Shown: positions 26,029 to 36,190, counted from the stretch's first letter. The stretch is 64,000 nucleotides of DNA from Mycobacterium lentiflavum (GCF_022374895.2 NZ_CP092423.2:1922001-1986000); one strand, 5' to 3'. Numbers and translations: made by a program. Notes: a model not told the origin generated them from the sequence alone.

Positions 26029-26511
26029 GTGACGTCCAACCCGTCGTCGCTTGATCCCGCGGTCACCGAACGCATCGGTGACTTCCTGCGCGCCCGCGGG
26101 TTGCGGCGCATGACCTCGCGGATCCAGGTACTGGCGGTGCTCGAACCCGTGCACGGACACCTCTCCGTCGCGGAGATTCACCAGCGGGTGCGGGCCAGCT
26201 TGCCCGCCGGTGCCCAGCCGCCCGATGTGGCCACCATCTACCGCACGGTGACCACGCTGGTCGAGCAGGCGGTGTTGCACGCGCTCACCCTCGACGGTGG
26301 CATCACGACCTACGGATTGGCGGCCACCCCGCATCACCATGCGGTGTGCACGCAGTGCGGCTCGATCATCGAAGTGCCCGCGCGTCAGCTCAGTTCAGCG
26401 CTCGAGCACGCGATGGAGGGTAGTGCGTTCGCCCTGTCGGAACGGGCCGGGCTGACGCTGCGCGGCCTGTGCCCGCGATGCCAGCAGGGCGAGTCGGCGG
26501 CCCGGCACTGA
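26029..26511 (+). CDS. nur: Fur-family metalloregulator, probable nickel regulator Nur
   Basis: 160 residues from GTG 26029. The winged-helix part contains LRRMTSRIQVLAVLEPVHGH and DVATIYRTVTTLVEQAVLHA. The metal-sensing region reads TPHHHAVCTQCG (H102-H104, C107, C110), with a second CxxC at C148/C151 for structural zinc. The three consecutive His recall the nickel site of Streptomyces Nur. The call of Nur rather than Fur or Zur rests on that motif, on divergence from nicT, and on two TTGCAA-type palindromes at nicT and at the hydrogenase leader. A longer frame exists from 25978 but would start within the promoter region. Confidence 0.75.
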   Translation: MTSNPSSLDPAVTERIGDFLRARGLRRMTSRIQVLAVLEPVHGHLSVAEIHQRVRASLPAGAQPPDVATIYRTVTTLVEQAVLHALTLDGGITTYGLAATPHHHAVCTQCGSIIEVPARQLSSALEHAMEGSAFALSERAGLTLRGLCPRCQQGESAARH

Positions 26512-26513
26512 GG

Positions 26514-27893
26514 TCAGCGCAGGCCCAGCAGCGCGTTCTCCACCACTTCGGGCAGCGCCGGGTGAATCCAGTACTGCCCGCGGGCCATCTCCGGGGCCTT
26601 CAGCCCGAAGCTCACCGCCTGGATCAAGGGCTGGATGATCGACGAGGCCTGATGGCCCATGATGTGGGCACCCAGCAGACGCCCGGTGCCGCACTCGCCG
26701 ATCAGCTTGACGAACCCGGTGGTGTCCTCCATCGCCCAGCCGTAGGCGACGTCGCCGTAATCCTGGATCTTCACCGAGGTCTTGAAACCCTGTGCAATGG
26801 CTTCGATTTCGGTTAGTCCGACGTAGGCGATCTGGGGATCGGTGAACACCGCGGACGGCACGAAGCGATGGTCGCTGACCGCCATCGCCGCGGTGTCGTC
26901 CCAGTCGCACAGCAGATTGTGCTGCACCACGCGCGCCTCGTGGTTGGCGACGTGCTTGAGTTGATACTTCGAGGAGACGTCGCCGAGGGCGAAAACTCCA
27001 CGTGCCGTGGTTCTTTGGTACTCGTCGACGGCGACAAGGCCGTCCTCGACGGCGATTCCGGCCTGCTCGAGGTCGAGTTGATCGGCGTTGGAGACCCGGC
27101 CGGTCGCGACCAGCAGTGCATCGGCGTTGATGGTGTGGCCGTTGTCGAGGTGCACCGCGACACCCGGGCCCTGGTTCTCGGCGCCCACGACATTGCAGTG
27201 GGTGTGCAGTTCCCATTTGTTCGACGCGATGCGGGTGAAGCGTTTACACAGGGTGTCATCGCAGTGCCGGAGCAGGGCGGAGCCACGGACCACCAGGGTG
27301 ACCCGCGAGCCCAATGACGAGAAGATATGGGCGAATTCGGCGGACACGAAACCACCCCCGACGATCACCAGATGTGCTGGGAACTCGGAGATTCGCATGA
27401 TCGTGTCGCTGGTGTAGTACTGCGCGCCGCAGTCGAGGATCGCCGGGGGAACCACGGCCCGAGCGCCCGCGGCGATCACCACCTGCTCGGCGGTGAACTC
27501 GTCACCGGCGTCGGTGCGCAGCAGATACCGCCCGTCGGCCTGGACCGGACCGAATCGGGTGTGCTGCTTGTACACGTCGATGTTGGGCGCCGAGCTGCGA
27601 TAGTCCTCACCGCCGACCCCGATCGGATCGATGCGCCCGAAGACGCGCGAGACGATGTCGTCCCAGCGCACCCGGTCGATGTGTGCGTCGATGCCGTAAC
27701 GCGAAGCCTCGCGGATGGTTTGGGCGACCTCGGCGGCGTAGACGAACATCTTGGTCGGGATGCAGCCGACGTTGAGGCAGGTGCCGCCGAAGGTGCCCTG
27801 CTCGCAGATCGCGACGCGCTTGTCGGCGAAGCGGTCATCGGCAACGGTGTTGCCCGAGCCGGTCCCGATGATCGCGACGTCGTAGGTCTCCAC
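26514..27893 (-). CDS. mtr: Mycothione reductase
   Basis: 459 residues, the same length I recall for M. tuberculosis Mtr (Rv2855). A flavoprotein disulfide reductase that regenerates mycothiol with NADPH. Seen: FAD fold VAIIGTGSGNTVADDRFADK, redox pair C39/C44 in GGTCLNVGCIPTKMF, NADPH fold HLVIVGGGFVSAEFAHIFSS, and the C-terminal dimer-interface base HPALPEVVENALLG. It is convergent with the Fur-family gene (two bases between stops) and follows the hydrolase gene by four bases. Confidence 0.96.
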   Translation of the reverse strand: METYDVAIIGTGSGNTVADDRFADKRVAICEQGTFGGTCLNVGCIPTKMFVYAAEVAQTIREASRYGIDAHIDRVRWDDIVSRVFGRIDPIGVGGEDYRSSAPNIDVYKQHTRFGPVQADGRYLLRTDAGDEFTAEQVVIAAGARAVVPPAILDCGAQYYTSDTIMRISEFPAHLVIVGGGFVSAEFAHIFSSLGSRVTLVVRGSALLRHCDDTLCKRFTRIASNKWELHTHCNVVGAENQGPGVAVHLDNGHTINADALLVATGRVSNADQLDLEQAGIAVEDGLVAVDEYQRTTARGVFALGDVSSKYQLKHVANHEARVVQHNLLCDWDDTAAMAVSDHRFVPSAVFTDPQIAYVGLTEIEAIAQGFKTSVKIQDYGDVAYGWAMEDTTGFVKLIGECGTGRLLGAHIMGHQASSIIQPLIQAVSFGLKAPEMARGQYWIHPALPEVVENALLGLR

Positions 27894-27897
27894 GCCG

Positions 27898-28920
27898 TCA
27901 CCCCTTTCCGAGTGATGCCGAGGCGTCGGTGTCAGTGGTGCGCAGGTAGCCGTCCAGCCACAGATCCAGTTGCCGATAGGCGGCTTCGCGCGGACCCGCC
28001 AGGGACAGGAACACGTCGTGTTTGGCGTCGGTCACCGGAACGATGGTGCTGCGGTTGCCGATGCAGCCCGCCCACCGGGCGATCTGGGTGACGTCGAGGA
28101 CGGCGTCGCCCCGTTGCATCGACATCGCGTCCGCGGATTCGGTCACGCTGCGGTCCGAGCGCAGGATCAGGTTCGGCACCCCGACGTCGAGACCTCGGTG
28201 CAGGCGGACCTGGCCGCGGCGCACGGCGTGCAGCCATCCCGCGGTGATAGGGAAGCCGCCCAACGGTTTCCATTCCAGGTTGTAGTCGAACTCGCCGTCG
28301 TAGTCGCGGTGCAGGGTGGTGCCGTAACCGCCCTTGCTGGTGCCCCGCAACACGACTTTGGAACGCACTCGCGACAGACCGGCGATCATCGCCGACGTCA
28401 TTCCCAGGCGCAGCACCGCCGGTCCGTGCAGATCCAGGAAGGGGCTATTGAGCACCAAGCCGCCGATGCGGTTGTGCGCCTTGGCGTTTCGGCTTCGCAA
28501 CCGGTCCAGCCACAGCGGCACGATCAGGCCGCCGGCGGAATGGCCGTACATCAGGACCCGGACGTCGGGGGCCTGCTCGCCGATGACGGTCAGGGCGCGT
28601 TCGAGTTCGGCGTCGTAGTGCGCGAGATCGGTGATGAAGTGCGGGGTCTGGCCCTCGCGCCGCGACCGCCCGCACTTCTGCAGGTCCAATGCGTAGAAGG
28701 TGAAACCGCGGCTGGCGAAGTGATCGGCCAGCGCGGTGTTGAAGAAGTAGTCGGTGTAACCGTGCACCGTCAGAACCGCGTGCTCGAGAGCGGCGTCACC
28801 GCCGCCGGGGCCGCGCCGTATCAGGGTTGCGACGATGTCGCCCTCGCCGGCGGGATCGGGTCCCAATGCGATGGTGTACTGCCAATAGCCAGGCAGGACA
28901 TCGGGCACCCAGCCAGTCAC
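27898..28920 (-). CDS. Alpha/beta hydrolase, lysophospholipase-like (Rv2854-like)
   Basis: 340 residues. Nucleophile elbow MYGHSAGGLIVPLWLDR, oxyanion region AVLTVHGYTDYFFNTALADH, and a final His in TDAKHDVFLSLAGP; Asp lies upstream in the sheet. This is the serine alpha/beta-hydrolase or monoglyceride-lipase type (Hydrolase_4). Substrate unknown. It immediately precedes mtr on the same strand, as in M. tuberculosis. It diverges from mqo across 134 bases (28921-29054). Confidence 0.88.
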   Translation of the reverse strand: MTGWVPDVLPGYWQYTIALGPDPAGEGDIVATLIRRGPGGGDAALEHAVLTVHGYTDYFFNTALADHFASRGFTFYALDLQKCGRSRREGQTPHFITDLAHYDAELERALTVIGEQAPDVRVLMYGHSAGGLIVPLWLDRLRSRNAKAHNRIGGLVLNSPFLDLHGPAVLRLGMTSAMIAGLSRVRSKVVLRGTSKGGYGTTLHRDYDGEFDYNLEWKPLGGFPITAGWLHAVRRGQVRLHRGLDVGVPNLILRSDRSVTESADAMSMQRGDAVLDVTQIARWAGCIGNRSTIVPVTDAKHDVFLSLAGPREAAYRQLDLWLDGYLRTTDTDASASLGKG

Positions 28921-29054
28921 CAGGCCAGCTTAGCGTGGCGAGTGCTTTTGCTGGTCGAGGCAGGTTCGGGTCGGTGCGGTCGAGCCGGCCGGGATAGCCT
29001 GGATGACCGGCTAGAAAAGGACCTCGAAAAGAACCAGAAAGGGCCAGCATCTCG

Positions 29055-30539
29055 GTGTCAGACACAACGGCGCGCACCGACGTCGTGCTGGTCGGCGCCG
29101 GGATCATGAGCGCCACGCTGGCCGCGTTGCTGCGGCGACTGGAGCCGGACTGGTCGATCACGGTGGTCGAGCGACTCGATGCGGTCGCCGCGGAGAGCAG
29201 CAGCCCGTGGAACAACGCCGGCACCGGCCACGCCGGGCTGTGCGAGATGAACTACACCCCCGAGCGCCCCGACTGCCAGGGGGCGATCGACATCAGCAAA
29301 GCCGTGTCGATCAACGAGCAATTCCAGGTGACGCGCCAGTTCTGGGCCTATGCCGTCGAGAACGGCATCCTCACCGATCGGCGCTTCGTCAACCCCGTCC
29401 CGCATGTCAGCTTCGTGCACGGCGCGCGGCACGTCGACTATCTGCGGCGCCGCCAGCGGGCGCTGGCGCCGAACCCGCTGTTCGCCGGGACGGAACTGGT
29501 CGACGATCCGGACGAGTTCGCCCGCCGGCTGCCGTTCATGGCCGCCGGACGTGACTTCTCCGAACCGATTGCGCTCAACTGGGCCGCCGACGGCACCGAC
29601 GTCGACTTCGGCGCGCTGACCAAGCAGCTCATCGGCTATTGCGTGCGCCACGGCGCCATGGCGCTGTTCGGTCACGAGGTGCGCAACCTGACCCGTCATT
29701 CTGGTGGCTGGACGCTGCAGATCGGAAATCGGCGCACCGGCGAAAAGCGGAAACTGGACGCGAAATTCGTGTTCGTCGGCGGCGGTGGTGACGCACTGCC
29801 GCTGTTGCAGAAGTCCGGCATCGCAGAGGCCAAAGGCTTCGCCGGCTTCCCGATCGGCGGCCGGTTCCTGCGCACCGACAACCCGGCGCTGACCGCCGCG
29901 CACCGCGCCAAGGTCTACGGCGTCCCCGCGCCCGGCGCACCGCCGCTCGGGGCGCTGCATCTGGACCTTCGGTTCGTCAACGGCAAGTCGTGGCTGGTCT
30001 TCGGGCCGTACGCCGGCTGGTCGCCTAAGTTCTTGAAGCATGGTCACGTCAGCGATTTGCCCCGTTCAGTCAGGCGGGACAACGTGGTGTCGATGCTGGG
30101 GGTCGGCATCACCGAGATGACGCTGGTCAATTACTTGATCCGCCAACTGCGGCTCACCGAACGCGATCGGCTGGATGCGCTGCGCGAATTCGCCCCGAGC
30201 GCGCGGGATTCGGATTGGCAGCTGACGGTGGCCGGCCAGCGCGTGCAGGTGATCCGGCGCGCCACGGGCAAAGGCGGGGCCCTTGAGTTCGGCACCACTG
30301 TGGTGGGTTCGGCCGACGGCAGCATCGCGGGGCTGCTTGGTGGCTCACCCGGGGCCTCGACCGCCGTGCCGATCATGCTCGATGTATTGGCGAGCTGTTT
30401 TGCCAACCGCTACCGGTCCTGGCTGCCCAGGCTCAAAGAGATGGTGCCCTCGCTTGGCGCCCGGCTATCCGACGAGCCGGCGCTCTACGACGAGGTGCGC
30501 GCGTGGAGTGCCAAGATATTACAGTTGAACGGCTCATGA
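29055..30539 (+). CDS. mqo: Malate:quinone oxidoreductase
   Basis: 494 residues, one more than I recall for Rv2852c. An FAD enzyme that oxidises malate to oxaloacetate at the membrane and reduces menaquinone. The FAD fold is at the N-terminus ([20 protein letters not shown]), followed by [20 protein letters not shown]. Near the C-terminus [20 protein letters not shown] is the conserved flavin-contacting segment. GTG 29055 is the only start consistent with the FAD fold. In M. tuberculosis a PE_PGRS gene lies upstream; here there is none. Confidence 0.95.
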   Translation: MSDTTARTDVVLVGAGIMSATLAALLRRLEPDWSITVVERLDAVAAESSSPWNNAGTGHAGLCEMNYTPERPDCQGAIDISKAVSINEQFQVTRQFWAYAVENGILTDRRFVNPVPHVSFVHGARHVDYLRRRQRALAPNPLFAGTELVDDPDEFARRLPFMAAGRDFSEPIALNWAADGTDVDFGALTKQLIGYCVRHGAMALFGHEVRNLTRHSGGWTLQIGNRRTGEKRKLDAKFVFVGGGGDALPLLQKSGIAEAKGFAGFPIGGRFLRTDNPALTAAHRAKVYGVPAPGAPPLGALHLDLRFVNGKSWLVFGPYAGWSPKFLKHGHVSDLPRSVRRDNVVSMLGVGITEMTLVNYLIRQLRLTERDRLDALREFAPSARDSDWQLTVAGQRVQVIRRATGKGGALEFGTTVVGSADGSIAGLLGGSPGASTAVPIMLDVLASCFANRYRSWLPRLKEMVPSLGARLSDEPALYDEVRAWSAKILQLNGS

Positions 30540-30540
30540 A

Positions 30541-30587
30541 CCGCACCGGCGAGCGAAGTGAAAAGTGATGAGGAGGAGCGGCGCCCA
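30541..30587 (+). repeat. MIRU-like element between mqo and the acetyltransferase gene
   Basis: The 48-base gap has the run GATGAGGAGGAGCGGCGCCC (30567-30586), the core I recall for mycobacterial interspersed repetitive units, and it ends one base before the ATG of the next gene. Its GAGGAGG serves as the ribosome site. A diverged copy makes up the tandem array at truB. Confidence 0.5.
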
Positions 30588-31058
30588 ATGAGTGAAGCGC
30601 TACGCCGCATCTGGGCCAAAGACCTTGACGCGCAAACTCTTTACGAGCTGCTCAAGCTGCGGGTCGAGGTGTTCGTCGTCGAGCAGGCCATCCCGTATCC
30701 GGAGCTGGACGGGCGCGACCTGCTCGCCGAGACCCGACACTTCTGGCTGGAAACCCCCGACGGTGACGTGATCTGCACGCTGCGGCTGATGGAGGAGCAT
30801 GCCGGGGGCGAGAAGGTGTTCCGGATCGGCCGGCTGTGCACCAAACGCAGCGCGCGCGGACAGGGCCACACCACCCGCCTGCTGCGCGCCGCGCTGGCCG
30901 AGGTCGGCGACTACCCGTGCCGGATCAACGCGCAGACCTACCTCGCCGAGATGTACGCCCACCATGGTTTCGTGCGCGACGGCGACGATTTCCTCGACGA
31001 CGGCGTGCCGCACGTCCCCATGCTGCGGCCCGGTTCCGGGCAGACGGCGATGCCGTGA
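30588..31058 (+). CDS. GNAT-family acetyltransferase (Rv2851c-like, ElaA type)
   Basis: 156 residues, the same length I recall for Rv2851c. [20 protein letters not shown] is the ElaA-type N-terminal signature; [20 protein letters not shown] carries the acetyl-CoA loop; [20 protein letters not shown] is the C-terminal GNAT helix. Substrate unknown. Its stop overlaps the next gene's GTG start by GTGA, so the two are coupled. I set the start at ATG 30588, since the earlier codons of the frame lie in the MIRU-like element. Confidence 0.9.
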   Translation: MSEALRRIWAKDLDAQTLYELLKLRVEVFVVEQAIPYPELDGRDLLAETRHFWLETPDGDVICTLRLMEEHAGGEKVFRIGRLCTKRSARGQGHTTRLLRAALAEVGDYPCRINAQTYLAEMYAHHGFVRDGDDFLDDGVPHVPMLRPGSGQTAMP

Positions 31059-32893
31059 AGCCGTATCCGTTCAGCGCGATCGTCGGCCACGATCAGTTAC
31101 GGCTGGCGCTCTTGCTGTGTGCGGTGCGCCCGGAAATCGGTGGAGCGCTGATCCGCGGCGAGAAGGGCACCGCCAAATCGACGGCCGTGCGCGGGCTTGC
31201 CGCGCTGTTGTCCGCGGCAACGGGACACAACGGTGCCGGCTCCGGCCTGGTCGAAATGCCCCTCGGCGCAACCGAAGACCGGGTTATCGGTTCGCTGGAT
31301 CTGCAGCGGGTGCTGCGCGACGGCGAGCATGCCTTCTCGCCCGGGTTGCTCGCGCGTGCCCACGGTGGCGTGCTGTACGTCGACGAGGTCAACCTGCTGC
31401 ACGATCATTTGGTCGATGTGCTGCTCGACGCCGCGGCGATGGGCCGGGTGCACATCGAACGCGACGGCATCTCGCATTCGCATGAGGCCCGTTTCGTGCT
31501 GATCGGCACGATGAATCCAGAGGAAGGCGAACTGCGCCCGCAGCTGCTCGACCGGTTCGGGCTGACGGTCGAGGTGCACGCCTCGCGTGACGTCGAGGTG
31601 CGCGCGGAGGTGATCCGGCAGCGGATGGCCTACGAGGCCGACCCGGATGGGTTCGCCACACGCTACGCCGCCGCCGACGCCGAGCTGGCCCAGCGCATCG
31701 CCGCGGCCCGCGCGCTGGTTGACGATGTGGTGTTGCCGGACAACGAATTACGACGCATCGCGGCGCTGTGTGCGGCGTTCGACGTCGACGGGATGCGTGC
31801 CGACCTGGTGGTGGCCCGCACCTCCGTCGCCCACGCCGCCTGGCGGGGCGCGACAACCGTGGCCGAGCAGGACATCCGGGTGGCCGCCGAACTGGCGCTG
31901 CCGCACCGGCGCCGCCGCGACCCGTTCGACGACCCGGGCATCGATCGCGAGCAGCTAGACGAGGCCCTGGAGGCGGCCCGGAATGATCTAGAGCCCGATC
32001 CCGACCCGCCCGGCGGTGGGCAGTCCGCCAACAACGCAGCCGCACAACAAGATTCGTCTTCAGACGCGAAACCCCAGCCGCCCCGGACCCGGCCCAGCGC
32101 CCCGCCGTCGAAGACGTTTCGTGCCCGGGCGCTGACGGTACCCGGCGTCGGTGAAGGAGCGCCCGGCCGGCGCTCGCGGGGCCGCAATCTGTCGGGCAGC
32201 GTCGTGGCCGCCGCCGACGCCGACGACCCGGGCGCCCATGGTCTGCACCTGTTCGCCACCCTGCTGTCGGCCGCCGAGCGGGCCGAAGCGGGGCCGTTGC
32301 GCCCGCGGCCCGACGACCTCCGCCGCGCGGTCCGCGAGGGACGCGAAGGCAACCTGGTGATCTTCGTCGTCGACGCGTCCGGGTCGATGGCCGCCCGGGA
32401 CCGGATGGCCGCCGTCAGCGGTGCCACTCTCTCGCTGTTGCGCGACGCGTATCAACGGCGCGACAAGGTCGCCGTGATCACCTTCCGCCAGCAGGAGGCG
32501 CGGCTATTGCTGCCGCCGACCTCATCGGCCCACATCGCCGGGCGCCGGCTGGCCCGATTCGACACCGGCGGCAAGACGCCGCTGGCCGAGGGCTTGCTGG
32601 CCGCGCGTGCGCTGATCGTGCGGGAGCGGGCCCGCGATCGGGCGCGCCGTCCGCTGGTGGTGGTGCTGACCGACGGCAGGGCCACCGCGGGCCCGGACCC
32701 CTTGGGCCGCAGTCGAATCGCGGCGTCGCGGCTGGTGGCCGAGGGTGCGGCGGCGGTGATCGTGGACTGCGAAACGTCGTATGTGCGCCTGGGGTTGGCT
32801 CAGCAGCTGGCCCGACAACTCGGTGCACCGACCATCCGGCTGGAGCAACTGCACGCCGACCATCTCACCCGGGCCGTGCGCAGCGCGGCCTAG
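31055..32893 (+). CDS. AAA+ / von Willebrand A chelatase-like protein (ChlI-ChlD fusion, Rv2850c-like)
   Basis: 612 residues. The N-terminal AAA+ module has Walker [14 protein letters not shown] at about residues 35-47 and [21 protein letters not shown] Pro/Arg-rich linker follows (about 310-380). The C-terminal vWA domain has the MIDAS motif VVDASGSM at about residue 438 and [16 protein letters not shown]. This is the architecture of magnesium/cobalt chelatase I and D subunits joined in one chain. Beside cobO, cobB and cysG, it probably assists cobalt insertion into the corrin ring, in partnership with a CobN-type subunit elsewhere. Confidence 0.9.
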   Translation: MKPYPFSAIVGHDQLRLALLLCAVRPEIGGALIRGEKGTAKSTAVRGLAALLSAATGHNGAGSGLVEMPLGATEDRVIGSLDLQRVLRDGEHAFSPGLLARAHGGVLYVDEVNLLHDHLVDVLLDAAAMGRVHIERDGISHSHEARFVLIGTMNPEEGELRPQLLDRFGLTVEVHASRDVEVRAEVIRQRMAYEADPDGFATRYAAADAELAQRIAAARALVDDVVLPDNELRRIAALCAAFDVDGMRADLVVARTSVAHAAWRGATTVAEQDIRVAAELALPHRRRRDPFDDPGIDREQLDEALEAARNDLEPDPDPPGGGQSANNAAAQQDSSSDAKPQPPRTRPSAPPSKTFRARALTVPGVGEGAPGRRSRGRNLSGSVVAAADADDPGAHGLHLFATLLSAAERAEAGPLRPRPDDLRRAVREGREGNLVIFVVDASGSMAARDRMAAVSGATLSLLRDAYQRRDKVAVITFRQQEARLLLPPTSSAHIAGRRLARFDTGGKTPLAEGLLAARALIVRERARDRARRPLVVVLTDGRATAGPDPLGRSRIAASRLVAEGAAAVIVDCETSYVRLGLAQQLARQLGAPTIRLEQLHADHLTRAVRSAA

Positions 32894-32908
32894 CCGGTGC
32901 GCCGCGAC

Positions 32909-32918
32909 GAAGGAGGTG
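32909..32918 (+). promoter_or_regulatory. Strong ribosome binding site of cobO
   Basis: AAGGAGGTG lies eight bases upstream of ATG 32926 and is nearly a full complement of the 16S 3' end, far stronger than the sites of the coupled genes around it. It makes the cobO start unambiguous. Confidence 0.8.
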
Positions 32919-32925
32919 TGCCCGT

Positions 32926-33540
32926 ATGCCACAGGGAACCCCGCTGCAGGTGCCGGATGACGGACTGAGCACCCGGGCCCGGCGCAACCTGCCGGTGCTG
33001 GCGGTGCACACCGGTGACGGCAAGGGCAAGTCGACCGCGGCGTTCGGAATGGCGTTGCGCGCGTGGAACGTCGGCCTCGACGTCGCGGTGTTTCAGTTCG
33101 TCAAGAGCGCGAAATGGAAAGTGGGGGAGGAAGCCGTGTTTCGGCAGCTGGGCCGGTTGCACGACGAGCACGGCATCGGTGCAGCGGTCCAGTGGCACAA
33201 GATGGGCAGCGGCTGGTCCTGGACGCGTAGATCCGGTAGCGAGGACGATCACGCGGCCGCGGCCGCCGACGGCTGGGCGGAGATCTCGCGCCGGCTGGCC
33301 GAGCAGCGTCACGACTTCTATGTGCTCGACGAGTTCACCTACCCGCTGAAGTGGGGCTGGGTCGACGTCGAGGAGGTGGTGGACGTATTGCTGGCCAGGC
33401 CCGGCCATCAGCATGTGGTGATCACCGGACGCGCCGCCCCGCCGCGACTGGTCGAGGTTGCCGACCTGGTCACCGAGATGACCAAGGTCAAGCATCCGAT
33501 GGATGCGGGCCGCAAGGGCCAGCAGGGTATCGAGTGGTGA
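32926..33540 (+). CDS. cobO: Cob(I)yrinic acid a,c-diamide adenosyltransferase CobO
   Basis: 204 residues of the CobA/CobO/ButR family. It transfers the adenosyl group of ATP to cob(I)alamin precursors. P-loop-like VHTGDGKGKSTAAFGMALRA at the N-terminus, then VFQFVKSAKWKVGEEAVF and FYVLDEFTYPLKWGWVDVEE. It is preceded by the chelatase-like gene and overlaps cobB by GTGA at its end. The length is close to Rv2849c. Confidence 0.96.
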   Translation: MPQGTPLQVPDDGLSTRARRNLPVLAVHTGDGKGKSTAAFGMALRAWNVGLDVAVFQFVKSAKWKVGEEAVFRQLGRLHDEHGIGAAVQWHKMGSGWSWTRRSGSEDDHAAAAADGWAEISRRLAEQRHDFYVLDEFTYPLKWGWVDVEEVVDVLLARPGHQHVVITGRAAPPRLVEVADLVTEMTKVKHPMDAGRKGQQGIEW

Positions 33541-34916
33541 ACGCCCCCGCGGTCGTCGTCGCCGCACCCGCGTCGGGCAGCGGAAAGACCACGATCGCAA
33601 CGGGTTTGATCGGAGCTCTGCGCCGGGCCGGGCACGCGGTCGCGCCGTTCAAGGTAGGGCCCGACTTCATCGACCCCGGCTATCACGGCCTGGCCGCGGG
33701 CCGGCCCGGACGCAACCTCGACCCGGTGATGGTGGGCGAACCGCTGATCGGCCCGCTCTACGCGCACGGCGCCGCCGGCGCCGACATCGCGGTGATCGAA
33801 GGCGTGATGGGACTGTTCGACGGGCGGATCGGGCCTGATACGTCATCCCCGCCGCCGGGCTGCACAGCGCACGTCGCCGCGCTGGTAGGCGCCCCGGTGA
33901 TCCTGGTCGTCGACGCGCGCGGCCAGAGCCACAGCATTGCCGCACTGCTGCATGGCTTTTCGACGTTCGATACCGCAACCCGGATCGCGGGCGTGATCCT
34001 CAACCGGGTGGGATCAGCCCGCCACGAGCAGGTGTTGCGACAGGCCTGCGAGCACACCGGCATCCCGGTGTTGGGTGCCATTCCGCGTACCGCCGAATTA
34101 GAGCTGCCGACAAGGTATTTGGGCCTAGTCACCGCGGTCGAATACGGGCGGCAGGCCCGGCTCGCCGTCGAGGCGATGACTGACCTGATCGCGCGGCACG
34201 TCGACCTGGCCGCGGTGAGGGCGGTCGCGGCAAGCCGCAACACCAGCGCACCGTGGGATCCCGTTGCCGCGGTGGGGGAGACGGCGCCTCGCCGCGCCAC
34301 GGTCGCGATGGCCGCCGGGAAGGCATTCAGCTTCGGCTATGCCGAACACGCCGAGCTGTTGCGCGCCGCCGGTGCCGACGTGCTCGAGTTCGACCCGCTG
34401 GTCGATACGCTGCCCGACGGCACGGGTGCTGTGCTGCTGCCCGGCGGCTTCCCCGAGCAGTTCACCGCCGAGTTGTCCGCCAATGACGTTGTGCGACAAC
34501 AGATCCGCGAGTTAGCCGCCGCCGGCGCTCCGGTGCACGCCGAATGTGCGGGCCTGATCTACCTGGCTTCCGAACTCGACGGCTACCCGATGTGCGGGGT
34601 GCTGGGCGGATCGGCGCGGTTCACCCCGCAGCTGACGCTGGCGTATCGCGATGCGGTCGCGGTCGCCGATTCGGCGCTGTTTGCCGCCGGGGCCCGGGTG
34701 GTCGGACACGAATTCCACCGGACCGTGATCAGCTTCACCGAGAGCTACCAGCCGGCCTGGGTCTACCGGTCCGGAGACGCCGACCCCGGCGCTGCGCCGA
34801 TGCGCGACGGCGTGGTGCACGCCGGGGTGCACGCGTCGTATCTGCACACCCACCCGGCCGCGGTGCCGGACGCGGTGGCGCGTTTCGTCGCGCGCGCCGC
34901 GGCGCGCCTGTCGTGA
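33537..34916 (+). CDS. cobB: Cobyrinic acid a,c-diamide synthase CobB (CbiA family)
   Basis: 459 residues. The N-terminal ATPase part has VVAAPASGSGKTTIATGLIG and PFKVGPDFIDPGYHGLAAGR. The C-terminal glutaminase part has Cys in PVHAECAGLIYL and the His-rich finish GVHASYLHTHPAAVPD. It amidates two side chains of (hydrogeno)cobyrinate. GTG 33537 overlaps the cobO stop; a GTG one codon upstream is equally possible. Note that cobQ, the next amidating enzyme, sits near mapB. Confidence 0.95.
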   Translation: MNAPAVVVAAPASGSGKTTIATGLIGALRRAGHAVAPFKVGPDFIDPGYHGLAAGRPGRNLDPVMVGEPLIGPLYAHGAAGADIAVIEGVMGLFDGRIGPDTSSPPPGCTAHVAALVGAPVILVVDARGQSHSIAALLHGFSTFDTATRIAGVILNRVGSARHEQVLRQACEHTGIPVLGAIPRTAELELPTRYLGLVTAVEYGRQARLAVEAMTDLIARHVDLAAVRAVAASRNTSAPWDPVAAVGETAPRRATVAMAAGKAFSFGYAEHAELLRAAGADVLEFDPLVDTLPDGTGAVLLPGGFPEQFTAELSANDVVRQQIRELAAAGAPVHAECAGLIYLASELDGYPMCGVLGGSARFTPQLTLAYRDAVAVADSALFAAGARVVGHEFHRTVISFTESYQPAWVYRSGDADPGAAPMRDGVVHAGVHASYLHTHPAAVPDAVARFVARAAARLS

Positions 34917-34950
34917 CGGCCGCGCCGATCGTCTTCACTAGGCTTGCCGC

Positions 34951-36168
34951 GTGACCGAGAGCCCCTACCTCGTCGGGCTGCGGCTGGCCGGCAAGAAGGT
35001 CGTCGTGGTCGGCGGAGGCACGGTCGCCCAGCGCCGGCTACCGCTGCTGATCTCCAGCGGCGCCGACGTGCACGTGATCAGCCGGGCCGCTACCCCCGCC
35101 GTCGAGGCGATGAGCGGAATCACCCTGACGCTGCGCGAATACCGCGTCGGTGACCTCGACGGGGCCTGGTATGCGATTGCGGCCACCGACGACCCCGCGG
35201 TCAACGAGGCCGTCGTCGACGAGGCCGACCGCCGGCAGATCTTCTGCGTGCGCGCCGACATCGCCATCGAGGGCACCGCGGTGACCCCGGCGTCGTTCGA
35301 GTACGCCGGCCTGTCGGTGGGAGTGCTGGCCGGCGGCGAGCATCGCAGGTCGGCAGCGATCCGCTCGGCGATCCGCGAGGCGCTGCAACAGGGTCTGATC
35401 ACTGCGGAGAGTTCCGACGTCGTGCGCGGCGGGGTGGCGCTGATCGGTGGCGGTCCCGGCGATCCCGAGCTGATCACCGTCCGCGGGCGCCGGCTGCTCG
35501 CCCAGGCCGACGTCGTGGTCGCCGACCGCCTGGCCCCGCCCGAATTGCTCGCCGAGCTGTCGCCGCACGTCGAAGTCATCGACGCCGCCAAGATCCCGTA
35601 CGGCCGGGCCATGGCCCAGGACGCGATCAACGACGTCATGATCGAGCGGGCTCGCGCGGGAAGCTTCGTGGTTCGCCTCAAGGGCGGTGATCCGTTCGTG
35701 TTCGCCCGCGGCTATGAGGAAGTGATCGCATGCGCCGATGCGGGCATTCCCGTCACCGTGGTGCCGGGTGTGACGAGTGCCATAGCGGTGCCCGCGCTGG
35801 CCGGTGTTCCCGTCACTCATCGAGCGGTAAATCACGAGTTCGTGGTGGTCAGCGGCCATCTGGCGCCCGGGCATCCCGAATCGTTAGTGAATTGGAATGC
35901 ACTGGCCGCGCTGTCCGGCACGATCGTGCTGCTGATGGCCGTCGAACGCATCGAACTCTTCGTCGACGCGCTGCTAGAAGGCGGCCGACCTGCGGATACG
36001 CCAGTTCTGGTGGTTCAGCACGGAACCACCCCGGCACAGCACACGTTGCGGGCCACGCTGGCCGACACGCCGCAAAAGGTCCGGTCGGAGGGGATCAGAC
36101 CTCCCGCGATCATCGTGATCGGGCCCGTAGTAGGCCTGAGTGGCATTCGGGCTTTAAACGATTCTTAA
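34951..36168 (+). CDS. cysG: Siroheme synthase CysG (precorrin-2 dehydrogenase plus uroporphyrinogen-III methyltransferase)
   Basis: 405 residues, the same length I recall for Rv2847c. The N-terminal Met8p-like domain has VGLRLAGKKVVVVGGGTVAQ, an NAD-binding fold. The C-terminal SUMT domain has ALIGGGPGDPELITVRGRRL and FVVRLKGGDPFVFARGYEEV, then GVTSAIAVPALAGVPVTHR. It methylates uroporphyrinogen III to precorrin-2 and oxidises it toward sirohydrochlorin, feeding siroheme and cobalamin. It is 34 bases downstream of cobB. Confidence 0.95.
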   Translation: MTESPYLVGLRLAGKKVVVVGGGTVAQRRLPLLISSGADVHVISRAATPAVEAMSGITLTLREYRVGDLDGAWYAIAATDDPAVNEAVVDEADRRQIFCVRADIAIEGTAVTPASFEYAGLSVGVLAGGEHRRSAAIRSAIREALQQGLITAESSDVVRGGVALIGGGPGDPELITVRGRRLLAQADVVVADRLAPPELLAELSPHVEVIDAAKIPYGRAMAQDAINDVMIERARAGSFVVRLKGGDPFVFARGYEEVIACADAGIPVTVVPGVTSAIAVPALAGVPVTHRAVNHEFVVVSGHLAPGHPESLVNWNALAALSGTIVLLMAVERIELFVDALLEGGRPADTPVLVVQHGTTPAQHTLRATLADTPQKVRSEGIRPPAIIVIGPVVGLSGIRALNDS

Positions 36169-36190
36169 GATTACTGTAAGGTAACCCATT

